Origin: JAGWBD01 sp965220615
GTDB lineage: Bacteria > Chloroflexota > Anaerolineae > Aggregatilineales > Phototrophicaceae
Direction: 5' to 3'
Assembly (NCBI GenBank): GCA_965220615.1
Contig: CBDCQL010000002.1
Location: 806,001-870,000, forward strand
DNA: 64,000 nucleotides
Shown one piece after another: positions 43,501 to 51,224 of this stretch; the stretch's first letter is position 1; the number at the start of each line of letters is the position of its first letter. Both the position numbers and the translations under genes were made by a program. The notes under the pieces are model-generated. The model saw only the letters and a list, made by a program, of their open reading frames with translations, made no database searches and had not been told where the DNA came from.

Positions 43501-45294
43501 CCGCGCGCCCAGCAGAACCCTGGTCGAGAACTGCGAACGCTCCCGTTCCCGGTCAATTGAAGGGTTGGTGACGACGGCCACCGTTTCCTTGAAAAAGTCC
43601 GTCATGTTTGAACGCGTGCGAGACATGGCGGCGAGAGGCCCGTCCCAACCCAGTGAGCCGATTTGCTCCTTCTCGTTGTCGACCATGCTGTCAATCAGGC
43701 TGGTGTGGTAGCGTTCCCATCCCATGGCGGCCAGCACCTTCAGGTTGACTGGCGTGGCCTCTGCCAACCAGGGCAGCGATTCTGCAGTCGCCACCTTTCG
43801 TTCAAGCGTTTGCACCTGAACTGCGCCGCCGGGGCCGCCACCGGGATTGATGCCAGCCGGTTCCACAACGGCAGTCACGGGGCCCTGAGGCTCTTCGGGG
43901 ACAGGCTGGTCACCATTGGCCCCCGTGTGACGCACACCGTTTTCGGAGATGCCGTTTTGTCCCTTTTGTCCATTGCTGTTCAGAAGGGCCGGAATCCCGC
44001 CCGACATCCATGAAAAGTGGATCCCGCGCGAACGAAAGCGCTGCAATACGTGCCGTTGTATGGCGGGGTAATCCAGAACCTCGATGCCCCGTCCCTGTTC
44101 AATGCGCAGGGCGATCTTCTCGCCAGGCGCCAGCGGTCGCGGATCCGATGACATCATGTCCAGCGGATAAACACCGCGTTCCGAACTGACGAAATATTCC
44201 TTTTCGGTATCGCCGAACCAGAGTGGCCGCAGGCCGAGGGCGTCCACGCTGAAAACGGCCATTTCGCCCAAACGGGCGACGACTGCCGAGGGCCCCTGGG
44301 CAAAGGGGCCAAAGCTGTTTCGCATTTGCTGGTACATGCTGCGAATTTCAGGAGAATTGCGAATCAGGTCATGTTCAAAGGGCGGGAAAACCAGTTCCAT
44401 GGCCTCGATGAGATCCAGGCCGAAATCATGGCACAGCGCCGAGATGGCCCGGTCGACGTCCTGCGAGTCGGAGTTCTCGCTGTTCAACTCGATGCCCAGC
44501 ATGGCAGCTTCCATACGGAAGCGCGAAATTGTGTTGAACTCGCCGTTGTGTCCCAGCAGGTCAAAGGGCTGGGCGCGCTCAAAGACCGGGTTGGTGTTGG
44601 TGCTGTAGCGCGCGTGACCCAGGGTAACCGTCGAGGCGTAGTCGGGATCCCGCAATTCAGGATAGTAGCGGCGCAAAATCTCGACCGTGCCCTGCATCTT
44701 GTACACAACGCTGTGCGAGGAAAACGACGGAAAATGGATGTCCAGTTCGCCTTCCAGCCGGGTTTTCAGGCCAAAGAGCGTTGCTTCCAGATCATTCCTG
44801 GCTACCGTGCCGTTCACTCCCGCGATTTGCCAAAAGATCGGCGCGCTCTTCCCGGCATTGCGCCCCAATACGTTGGAATCGACCTGGCCCGGCATATCCA
44901 GCAGGGTTTCCAGCCCGGCAGCCGTGATCTCCATAATGATCTTTTCGACGAGTTGCTCGGCCTGGCTAAGGGTCGTGGCGGGAATGAAAACGTGTGCCAC
45001 CCAGAAACGGGAACTGGAGGCAAGGGATGAGCGCAATCCTACCTTGGCCAGCTTGCGGGTCCAGAGTTGACGCGGGATATCGGTAAGAATCCCGACACCG
45101 TCTCCTTCACCGTCGATGTATCCGGTGCGATGACCCATTCGCGCCAGCGCTTCGATCGTACGTTTAACGTTGCCATGCGTCGCTTCCGCGCCCTTGCGGA
45201 CGGCGCAGATCAAGGCGCAGGCATCGCGTTCGTCGCGGTCGATCGGGTGCAAACTTCGGGTTGAGTTCAGTCGGGATTGCTGTTTGCTATTCAT
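40522..45294 (-). CDS. gltB: Glutamate synthase large subunit
   Basis: 1590 aa. It makes glutamate from glutamine and 2-oxoglutarate. The N-terminal class II amidotransferase has its nucleophile in RDACALICAV. The FMN-binding synthase domain contains GEGGELPELMG and a 3Fe-4S cluster motif CRKCQEGTCHVG (~1185). The C-terminal GXGXG beta-helix is AKCARGGNVTILKG-like. A low-complexity Gly/Pro/Asn insert is present near 436-500. ATG 45294 is preferred over 45336 (better upstream sequence). No gltD (small subunit) is adjacent. It is transcribed after pucR2 and before pspC. Confidence 0.95.
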   Translation of the reverse strand: MNSKQQSRLNSTRSLHPIDRDERDACALICAVRKGAEATHGNVKRTIEALARMGHRTGYIDGEGDGVGILTDIPRQLWTRKLAKVGLRSSLASSSRFWVAHVFIPATTLSQAEQLVEKIIMEITAAGLETLLDMPGQVDSNVLGRNAGKSAPIFWQIAGVNGTVARNDLEATLFGLKTRLEGELDIHFPSFSSHSVVYKMQGTVEILRRYYPELRDPDYASTVTLGHARYSTNTNPVFERAQPFDLLGHNGEFNTISRFRMEAAMLGIELNSENSDSQDVDRAISALCHDFGLDLIEAMELVFPPFEHDLIRNSPEIRSMYQQMRNSFGPFAQGPSAVVARLGEMAVFSVDALGLRPLWFGDTEKEYFVSSERGVYPLDMMSSDPRPLAPGEKIALRIEQGRGIEVLDYPAIQRHVLQRFRSRGIHFSWMSGGIPALLNSNGQKGQNGISENGVRHTGANGDQPVPEEPQGPVTAVVEPAGINPGGGPGGAVQVQTLERKVATAESLPWLAEATPVNLKVLAAMGWERYHTSLIDSMVDNEKEQIGSLGWDGPLAAMSRTRSNMTDFFKETVAVVTNPSIDRERERSQFSTRVLLGARPNIGQVATEENRLLELETPMLVGGHPGLAPAEIMREVASAQGTCLLEEICEYYGEALTRLPLVTEAGESVEEALKRLQRSAIDAVRSGSRCLLLDDEESLAGDGLWLDPALATTTVDKALREARDTPNLRRRTGIILRSGALRCLHDLALCISLGANAISPYAIYAVALKKAPRPSRKPMAPEEQLRSLNAAVRILTAGLQKVTSTIGCHELRGYGHSFSSVGLTDSVADLFGTPNYFGSAERGLSWTAIQQDAEARASDLRGDTRARLANADRFYPKMWKKAESVAHGELSLEEYTDVLLNLEDTIPIAVRHTLGLKESDNPVEPQDVDTTVSGKGRRHSMPVLITAMSFGSQGELAYRAYAEAAKRLDILCVNGEGGELPELMGLYPHNRGQQVASARFGVNVAFLNSTGLIEIKIGQGAKPGEGGHLPGFKVTDQVAAARQTVPGVGLISPSNNHDLYSIEDLAQLIDELKTANTNSRISVKIPVVPGVGIIAVGIAKAGADIIALTGYEGGTGAARAHALRYVGLPVEIGLWLTHRALIESGLRDRVELWCDGGMKSGRDVVKMMCLGSDRVGFATLAMVAMGCTICRKCQEGTCHVGITTHIKTKEEAKAQGLPSFEPRDYEAAVTGICNVFDMLAKDIRKWTARLGVSRTQDLVGRVDLLTQTSLQDRLDLDVLMEPVPPVQKTRIQKGVGRLITRPRNTLSKQITQELAENAALGFIEMTYDDEGVMASDRALGTHLCGALKRGFPNAHKMENIHLSFSNSAIAGNGLGAFTDAPVNIVVEGGAQDGVAKCARGGNVTILKGLNHNGRLLDGSVGKSFAYGAQGGFFIVQGCADTRACIRFSGADVVFGGELGEPLRDDLGGIGARAHLKGYAFEYMTSGRALVLGDPGPWICAGMTGGVIYQRIQPEMNLTVEAIRSRIAPGAAVDIYSLDETGINDVQEMLGIYIKTLEDNRQADTVQHLYNLKSRPQDYFIRIAPLLHEPEQ

Positions 45295-45392
45295 GGTTGG
45301 CGTCACCTGACTGCCCTGGGTTGCAAGGCATGGCAATAAGGACGCGGCCCACAGTGCCTGCCCACTGTGACAGGTTCATCCGCATGTTCGTA

Positions 45393-45407
45393 GTGTACCA
45401 CGTACAC
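45393..45407. repeat. Palindrome GTGTAC-CAC-GTACAC in gltB leader
   Basis: Perfect 6-bp arms with a 3-nt centre, downstream of the candidate gltB -10. Probable operator. Confidence 0.5.
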
Positions 45408-45418
45408 GGCCACAAGCA

Positions 45419-45435
45419 CAGTTTAACGCAAACTG
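45419..45435. repeat. Palindrome CAGTTT-5-AAACTG over the gltB -10
   Basis: Perfect 6-bp inverted repeat that includes the proposed -10 hexamer (45420-45425). A bound protein would occlude the promoter. Confidence 0.45.
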
Positions 45436-45447
45436 ACAAAAGTGCAA
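45420..45447 (-). promoter_or_regulatory. Candidate gltB promoter
   Basis: Minus strand TTGCAC (45442-45447), 16-nt spacer, TAAACT (45420-45425), lying between the end of pucR2 and gltB. It leaves a leader of about 120 nt. Confidence 0.45.
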
Positions 45448-45478
45448 ATTTTCACAGAAAAGTCGCGGGATGCCCGTG

Positions 45479-47125
45479 TCAGGAGAGCGAAAGCAGACGG
45501 CGAATGGTCAGCGCGAAGTGCAGGGCCAGTCGGGTTTCCGGTCGCTTCATGTCGATGCCGGCGATTTCCTCGATGCGATTCATTCTGTATAGCAGGGTGT
45601 TGCGATGCACTATGAGCGTCTCGGCGGTCTGGCTCAGGTTTCCATTGCAATGAAAAAAAGCCTCCAGGGTCTTGACGAGATCGGCATGCTGCCGGTGATC
45701 ATATTCCCTGAGGGGGCCCAGATTGCGATCGCAAAACTCCACCAGCCGGTCCCGGTCGGACAAACTCAGGATTAACTGAAAGACTCCCAGGTCACCAATA
45801 TAAAGAGGGATGTCGGTCTGCAGGCGCTGCGCCAGATCCAGCGCCTGACGCGCGTCGCGATAACTGTTGCGCCAGGAACTGACCTCCCGCACCATCTGGC
45901 CGAGGCCTGTGGCGATGCGACTGCCGCTGTATTGCCGGCGCGCCTGGCTGCAGCAGCACTGGGCCAGCGCCAGCCCTGAATCTACGGGATTGTGGCCATC
46001 AGGTGCAAAAAAGACCAGAACCTCCTGCTCTCTTTCCCGGTGCCAGACCAGTGCGTCGATCCGGTGGCGTGAGACGACCCATCTGACCAGGGTTTCGAGA
46101 CGTCTCAGCGAGGGCGTTTGCTCTCCCAGCCAGTTGAGCACCATAGCAGTGTGCGGGACGCTCATATCGTGATTGAAGCGCGCGCCCTGCCCGATGGCTT
46201 CCTGCTGACTCACGTCGCCGGACAGCAAACGGTCCAGAAATGTGCCCCGCAGCCGTTTTTCCGTGTCACTGACGGCCTTGGCCTTCGCCATCTCCAGGGC
46301 GCAGGCGGCGGCGCCATGTTCCGTCACCAGGGTGTCGATGTCGTCGAGCTCGGTGTCCGGGCCGATGATGGAGAGGTAACCTCGACCAATTTCACCGGCA
46401 ATGATCGGAGAAATCAACCTGGCCAGCCCCGGCCGCGGAATGGCCTGCATCAAAACGGCCGGATCTGTATCTGCAAGTCGATAGCGGTCCTGGAACTCCG
46501 CCGGAACATTGTCGTGGCGAGCGAGGAATTGTTCGATTTCATCCCAGGAGTTGTGCAATTGAGGTTGCACCGAGCTGTTCAGCACACTCAGGTTTTTGTC
46601 CTGCAATATCACGGACTTGTCCGTGAGCTGTGACATGGCACCGATCATTTTCTGAAGGCCGCCATTGCTTGAGGAAATGCCCGTCAGTTGTCGATAGACC
46701 TGCGCGCCACGTTGCTCAAGTTGCCCCTTGTGGTCAACGAGCAGGCGGACAATTGACTGCTCGACGATTCGTACGCTGCTGTTTTCGGGGAGCACCAGGG
46801 TTGGGATGCGTCGGTTGTTTGCCTCCGCCAGGACAGCAGGTGACGGAGGATCGCAAAAGACGATGGCGGAAGCCTGAATGTTGGCAGCATACCTCAGGGT
46901 CTCAATCTCGCTGGAGGCATTGCTGTGATTTCGGGGCTGGCTGGCCACCAGCAGCATTTCGCCAGGATAGGGCATCCTCGTCGCAGGCGTATATTCGGGA
47001 TAGATGACGCTGACCCAGGTCACTGCCCGGCCAAGCAACGCATTGCCTGCCACGACGTGCGTTCCAAGGGGCAGCGCCTGTTTGCGCACGTCCTCAATGC
47101 TTGTGCGTTCGATTTGCCTGACCAT
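45479..47125 (-). CDS. PucR family transcriptional regulator (copy 2)
   Basis: 548 aa, exactly the length of copy 1. The N-terminal PucR domain (TSIEDVRKQALPLGTHVVAG, MPYPGEMLLVASQP) is followed by a central region and the C-terminal HTH FFHCNGNLSQTAETLIVHRNTLLYRMNRI. ATG 47125 is chosen because AGGA precedes it and similarity starts there; the longer frame upstream crosses the promoter. It sits directly upstream of gltB on the same strand, so gltB is a likely target. Confidence 0.88.
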   Translation of the reverse strand: MVRQIERTSIEDVRKQALPLGTHVVAGNALLGRAVTWVSVIYPEYTPATRMPYPGEMLLVASQPRNHSNASSEIETLRYAANIQASAIVFCDPPSPAVLAEANNRRIPTLVLPENSSVRIVEQSIVRLLVDHKGQLEQRGAQVYRQLTGISSSNGGLQKMIGAMSQLTDKSVILQDKNLSVLNSSVQPQLHNSWDEIEQFLARHDNVPAEFQDRYRLADTDPAVLMQAIPRPGLARLISPIIAGEIGRGYLSIIGPDTELDDIDTLVTEHGAAACALEMAKAKAVSDTEKRLRGTFLDRLLSGDVSQQEAIGQGARFNHDMSVPHTAMVLNWLGEQTPSLRRLETLVRWVVSRHRIDALVWHREREQEVLVFFAPDGHNPVDSGLALAQCCCSQARRQYSGSRIATGLGQMVREVSSWRNSYRDARQALDLAQRLQTDIPLYIGDLGVFQLILSLSDRDRLVEFCDRNLGPLREYDHRQHADLVKTLEAFFHCNGNLSQTAETLIVHRNTLLYRMNRIEEIAGIDMKRPETRLALHFALTIRRLLSLS

Positions 47126-47164
47126 TCGCGTCCTGAATCGCCAGCGATCAACACTGTCGGGCCA

Positions 47165-47189
47165 AACCAGTGCAGTAAGTATACTGGTT
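47165..47189. repeat. Inverted repeat AACCAGT-11-ACTGGTT over the pucR2 promoter
   Basis: Perfect 7-bp arms (47165-47171, 47183-47189) spanning the minus-strand -10 TATACT (47178-47183). A typical arrangement for an autoregulatory operator. Confidence 0.55.
47178..47183 (-). promoter_or_regulatory. -10 element of pucR2
   Basis: TATACT, 53 nt before the ATG at 47125. The -35 is poor (TGTGCA region), which fits a promoter that is controlled by a bound regulator. Confidence 0.45.
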
Positions 47190-47321
47190 GTCGGGCAACA
47201 TGCACAGAAAACATGCCGGGGACACGAGGTATTTCCAGGCGGATGCCTGCCTGAAAGTGGTATGCTTGTCGTCATCGCTTTCCGTTTAATCTGACCTGGT
47301 GCCCAAACAAGGGGCAGGGAC

Positions 47322-48404
47322 ATGAACAAGCGTATTGGCATCCTGACAGGCGGCGGGGATGCGCCCGGTCTGAACGCAGTCATCCGCGCTGTCGTGCTGA
47401 CCGCGACTCGTTGCTACGACTGGGAAGTGTTGGGCATCCGCAATGGATTTGACGGTCTTTACGCCGGTACTGCCGCGATCCCGCTCGGGCCAGACGATGT
47501 CAGCGGCTTGCTGGCGCAGGGCGGCACTATTCTGGGCGCCGCGAACCGCGGCAGTCCCTTTGCCCAGCGGGTGCGCCAGCCGGATGGCAGCGAAAAGGTG
47601 GTCGACGTGTCGCACGAGGCGATCGCACAGATTGCCGGACGCGAGTTGCATGCCCTGATCGTCGCCGGTGGAGACGGGACCATGGCCATCGCGCACCGGC
47701 TTGCCCGCCTGGGCGCTCCCGTCGTCGGCGTTCCCAAGACGATTGATAACGACATCAGCGATACCGACGTCACATTCGGCTTCAATACGGCCATCCAGAC
47801 CGCAACCGAAGCCCTGGACAAGTTACGCACCACTGCAGAGAGTCATCACCGCATCATGGTTCTGGAGTTGATGGGGCGGCACGCAGGCTGGATCGCCCTC
47901 AAGGCGGGCGTCGCAGGTGGTGCCGACGCCATTTTGATCCCCGAGATTCCCTTTCGCATCGACGTCGTTAGCGAGAGGATTCGCCAGTTGCAGGCTGACG
48001 GTCGACGCTACAGTCTGGTCGTCGTGGCGGAGGGCGCGGCACCGGTTGGCGGAGACCAGATGTATTACATCGAGGGGCGCAATGGTTCCGAAGGCCGACT
48101 GGGCGGCATGGGACACCGGGTTGGCAACCTGCTGGCCGACAGGATCGAGGCCGAAGTCCGCGTCACTGTGCTGGGCCATCTTCAGCGGGGTGGGAGGCCA
48201 ACGCCACGGGACCGCTGGCTGGCAACACGATTTGGATCGGCGGCGACGCACCTGGTCGCGCAGGGAAGCTGGGGCCACATGGTGGCATTGCAGGGCACAG
48301 AAATCGTCACCATACCCTTGTCCCGTGCACTCTGTATGAAGCGGGTCGATCCCTGCGGCGACATGGTTCAAATGGCCCGGGACCTGGGAGTCGTGTTTGG
48401 CTAA
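47322..48404 (+). CDS. pfkA: 6-phosphofructokinase (probably ATP-dependent)
   Basis: 360 aa. It phosphorylates fructose 6-phosphate. TGGGDAPGLNAVIR, GGDGTMAIA, VPKTIDNDISDTD, MGRHAGWIA and LGHLQRGGRP are the family motifs. Position 104 is Gly (GGDGT), the ATP type, while position 124 is Lys (PKTIDND), as in pyrophosphate enzymes and in actinobacterial ATP-PFKs, so it is the mixed G104/K124 type. RBS AGGGGCAGGGAC. Convergent with the unknown operon, 4-nt overlap. Confidence 0.93.
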   Translation: MNKRIGILTGGGDAPGLNAVIRAVVLTATRCYDWEVLGIRNGFDGLYAGTAAIPLGPDDVSGLLAQGGTILGAANRGSPFAQRVRQPDGSEKVVDVSHEAIAQIAGRELHALIVAGGDGTMAIAHRLARLGAPVVGVPKTIDNDISDTDVTFGFNTAIQTATEALDKLRTTAESHHRIMVLELMGRHAGWIALKAGVAGGADAILIPEIPFRIDVVSERIRQLQADGRRYSLVVVAEGAAPVGGDQMYYIEGRNGSEGRLGGMGHRVGNLLADRIEAEVRVTVLGHLQRGGRPTPRDRWLATRFGSAATHLVAQGSWGHMVALQGTEIVTIPLSRALCMKRVDPCGDMVQMARDLGVVFG

Positions 48405-48838
48405 CGCTCTGCCATTTGCGTTCGGGGCAACTGCATCAGGCGCTGGTAGCAACCGCGCCACAACTCCGGACTCCGAACGTAACGGTTTACGCGGATGTCG
48501 CCGAAATGCGGGAACAGGCTGGCGACGGCAACCGGGATTTGTTCTGCGGCATCATCATGAAGCAGTGAAGTCAACCGCACTGCGTTCCTGCGGGTCCAAC
48601 TCCATCGCTGTCGCAAGGCCTCGGCCTTGTACCAGTAGTCTCGCTGCTCCCAGGCCGTTGCGCTTTGTTCGATGCCCTCGTCGATCTCATGAAGGCAAAG
48701 CACAATCAGGGCTACCATGTCGCGCGCCTCGTCGTCAACAAGGGGCTTTTGACCGAGACGGCGCAACATTTCAGCGATGGTGCGTCGGCATTGATTTCGG
48801 CGTTTGGCGGCACTGTCGACGTTGACGACGCGGCTCAT
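48401..48838 (-). CDS. Unknown protein, third gene of a coupled operon
   Basis: 145 aa, helical, Arg- and Trp-rich (WEQRDYWYKAEALRQRWSWTRR). I recognise no family. ATG 48838 shares a base with the stop of the preceding gene (TGATG). The C-terminus ends at the convergent pfkA stop. Its position implies that it works with the two genes before it. Confidence 0.7.
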   Translation of the reverse strand: MSRVVNVDSAAKRRNQCRRTIAEMLRRLGQKPLVDDEARDMVALIVLCLHEIDEGIEQSATAWEQRDYWYKAEALRQRWSWTRRNAVRLTSLLHDDAAEQIPVAVASLFPHFGDIRVNRYVRSPELWRGCYQRLMQLPRTQMAER

Positions 48839-49293
48839 CAATCAGCGTCCTGGTCTTCCGATAGCCAGGGCCGAATTCCCTTGTAGATGCGGGTACTGCC
48901 AAAGGTTTTGAGAATCGTGGTGGCGCTGCGTCCGGTGAGCTCGGCCAGTTGAAGAGGCGTTTGGGGGTCGTTGTTGTTGGCGAGGAAGACCCGAAAAACG
49001 CTGTCCACCAGGGAAGTTTGCGGGTTTATGAAGTCAGATGCGAGCACCGCCTGGCGAATGGCGAACGTGAGTTCGTCCATCCGGAATACCTCGCCGGTGT
49101 CCGGGTCAATGAAATCGATCCAGGCGTCTTTGGAATTCCTTGCCAGACGCTCCCGCTGTTCAGGTTGAATGTGACTCAGCAGGTAAATGCGTAGATCTTC
49201 CTGGCTGCGCTGCCACCAATCGTAATCGATATAGAAGCGGGTTCGTAGCGTGGGCTTGATGAGAAAGCCGGAATACCCGTTGCTGACTGTCAT
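48838..49293 (-). CDS. Unknown protein with C-terminal HTH-like segment
   Basis: 151 aa. The N-terminus is aromatic (RTRFYIDYDWWQRSQEDLRIYLLSH), the centre acidic (WIDFIDPDTGEVFRMDEL), and the C-terminus carries TPLQLAELTGRSATTILKTF, which looks like a helix-turn-helix. It may bind nucleic acid. It starts 4 nt inside the upstream gene (ATGA) and its stop overlaps the next start. Confidence 0.7.
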   Translation of the reverse strand: MTVSNGYSGFLIKPTLRTRFYIDYDWWQRSQEDLRIYLLSHIQPEQRERLARNSKDAWIDFIDPDTGEVFRMDELTFAIRQAVLASDFINPQTSLVDSVFRVFLANNNDPQTPLQLAELTGRSATTILKTFGSTRIYKGIRPWLSEDQDAD

Positions 49294-50873
49294 CGCCCAC
49301 GTTCCCTGCGCGCGCTGCACCAGTAGTGATCGCCCACATAGTCGAAATCCGCACTGGATACCAGGGTCGTCATTAGCGGTCCTGGCGGGCATCGGCGCAG
49401 CACGTTGACCGCGCTGTAAAGCGTCTTCAGATGCACGGCGCCCTGGGGAGAAAGTGGCGCGAGCGCATTCAGGACGTCCCTGACGTAGCGAGCCAGAGGC
49501 CTTGCCTGTTCCCGGTTGGCTTCGAAAAGGGCGTCGACGGCTGCAGGCTCCTCTGTGCCCAACACCATTAACTCATCATAGCTTGCGCCTATGGTGCCCC
49601 GCGCTTCACGAAAGGTCAGTTGATTGTTGACGGGGGCAATTAATCGCACCAACTCCTTGCGCGGCCGGTACTGGTTCAGGTTTAGCAAGATGCGACCAGC
49701 CTTCTCATCGCGGCTGACCTCAATATAGGCACCAACAGGAAGGCCATACTTGCGGTAAAAGGGGCCAAGGCCGCAGACATAACGGGCCTTGCGCACGATC
49801 CAGCCGGTGAATTCTTCCCCGTCCCTGGCATCAACAAGGGTCACATACACCCGTTCACTTCGGCGCGCTGTGGGGAAAAAGGTGCGCAGGCGAGCGTTCA
49901 GGGGCAAGGTCCCGAGGCGGCGGTGCGGGTAAATCAGGGTAACGGTAGCGCTCGAGATTTCCGCGCCGGCGTAGCGCAGGGGCGAGAGCTCGTCATCGAT
50001 TTCCGCTTCCAGGTCCAGCATGTCATCGTCAAGCAGTCTGCGATCATGCTCCAGACGGGAATAGAGCAGGGGCAAAGGCGTCGTTTGCACTTCCTGCGGT
50101 TCCATGTGTCTGAGAAACCACAGGACGGCGCCGGTAGGCCCAACTTCATCAAAGCGGTCGTCATGCAACAGCGCGTAATTCATTGAGAATTCCTGCAACG
50201 CCGGTGGGCCCGCAAGTCCACCAAACTGTTCCAGGATTTCGTTCGTCTGAAAAGGGCCACCGGCGTACATGTCGAGTACGGCCTCGGCCAGATTAAGATT
50301 GGCCTCTCCCACTTCCAGCAACAATTCCCTGACAAACCATTCATCCTTCAGGCGGACAAGGTTTCCGGCAGCGAGGAGTCTTTCCTCCAGGTCACCGATG
50401 AATTCTTCGCCAGAGCTTTCCAGTATCTCGTCGACGGTGAGCGCCGGACCCGGAACAGCCTGAGAATCATCATCGCCGTCCCGACTCAGGGTGTGGGGAG
50501 ATTTAAGGCAACTTGCGAATTCCCGTTCGGGGCCATTGCTTTCAAAATTGACGGCAACGACTACAAATGGCTCAAGGTCGGGATGGCTTCCGGTCCGTTT
50601 TCCTGTAACTTCGCCAGCTGCAAAGTTCAATGCAGGAAAAATGAGACGCTCCCCGATTTCAAAGCTGGCGGCAGGATTGTAAAAACTGGCATTGCTAAAG
50701 CGTTCCAGCAATGCGCGCCGCTCGGATTCGAGCCTTTCCTCGATCAGCCGCCTTGCGATCTCCAGGGTGGAGAGGGGGCGTTCCTTTTCCAGCAACAAAT
50801 TGCTAATGAAATCAAGATCTTCCGGCCTTGTTGAGAAGGACTTTAAGCTGGGTGAAAGGGTCGGTAACGCCAT
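49290..50873 (-). CDS. Unknown large protein, first gene of a coupled operon
   Basis: 527 aa. It starts MALPTLSPSLKSF; ATG 50873 lies 4 nt after GGAGG and about 20 nt after a consensus promoter, so the 100-residue longer frame is not used. The N-terminal ~60 residues (RPLSTLEIARRLIEERLESERRALLERF) and a region near 215-245 look like winged-helix or HTH modules. The C-terminal half is mixed alpha/beta. No Walker, nuclease or methylase motif is seen. Function unknown; a DNA- or RNA-binding role is only a guess. Confidence 0.75.
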   Translation of the reverse strand: MALPTLSPSLKSFSTRPEDLDFISNLLLEKERPLSTLEIARRLIEERLESERRALLERFSNASFYNPAASFEIGERLIFPALNFAAGEVTGKRTGSHPDLEPFVVVAVNFESNGPEREFASCLKSPHTLSRDGDDDSQAVPGPALTVDEILESSGEEFIGDLEERLLAAGNLVRLKDEWFVRELLLEVGEANLNLAEAVLDMYAGGPFQTNEILEQFGGLAGPPALQEFSMNYALLHDDRFDEVGPTGAVLWFLRHMEPQEVQTTPLPLLYSRLEHDRRLLDDDMLDLEAEIDDELSPLRYAGAEISSATVTLIYPHRRLGTLPLNARLRTFFPTARRSERVYVTLVDARDGEEFTGWIVRKARYVCGLGPFYRKYGLPVGAYIEVSRDEKAGRILLNLNQYRPRKELVRLIAPVNNQLTFREARGTIGASYDELMVLGTEEPAAVDALFEANREQARPLARYVRDVLNALAPLSPQGAVHLKTLYSAVNVLRRCPPGPLMTTLVSSADFDYVGDHYWCSARRERGR

Positions 50874-50900
50874 CATCCCTCCGGCCGGCGGGGCAAGAGG

Positions 50901-50929
50901 AGTATACAGAAGCAGCGGGTTGCATTCAA
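50901..50929 (-). promoter_or_regulatory. Consensus promoter of the unknown operon
   Basis: Minus strand TTGAAT (50924-50929), 17-nt spacer, TATACT (50901-50906). Predicted start near 50894, leaving a leader of about 20 nt with a GGAGG site. Confidence 0.75.
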
Positions 50930-50943
50930 GCGTCAGCGGCGGG

Positions 50944-50972
50944 TTGACCCTGGCCAGGCCCTTGTGTATACT
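50944..50972 (+). promoter_or_regulatory. Consensus promoter of rpmH-rnpA-yidD
   Basis: TTGACC (50944-50949), 17-nt spacer, TATACT (50967-50972). Nearly the sigma-70 optimum, as expected for a ribosomal protein gene. It is back-to-back with the unknown-operon promoter, 15 nt between the -35 hexamers. Confidence 0.8.
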
Positions 50973-51039
50973 TCGCCGCTGCCGGCAACGGCAGCCGGGT
51001 TCGCGCGACGATTCAGGCAACAGACCAGGAAACGGTGAA

Positions 51040-51216
51040 ATGTCCACCAAACGCACGTGGCAACCCAAAATCCGCCGGCGGAAGCGGGTCCATGGTTTTC
51101 GCAAGCGCATGCATACAAAGGGCGGACGACGAATCCTCAAGGCGCGAAGGGCGCGTGGCCGGCACCAGCTGGCTGTCACGCCGAATCACGTCAAGAAGGT
51201 CAACTGGAAGGTCTGA
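51040..51216 (+). CDS. rpmH: 50S ribosomal protein L34
   Basis: 58 aa. KRTWQPKIRRRKRVHGFRKRM and the repeated basic stretch KARRARGR are L34. The usual length is 44-46, so a C-terminal extension of about 12 residues (ending VKKVNWKV) is extra. RBS AGGAAACGGTGAA. First gene of the rpmH-rnpA-yidD-yidC-jag block. Confidence 0.97.
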   Translation: MSTKRTWQPKIRRRKRVHGFRKRMHTKGGRRILKARRARGRHQLAVTPNHVKKVNWKV

Positions 51217-51224
51217 GCATCGGA

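Noticed and set aside
50874..51030. Replication origin near rpmH
   Set aside because: No TTATCCACA-type DnaA boxes or AT-rich unwinding region; the space is filled by two promoters.
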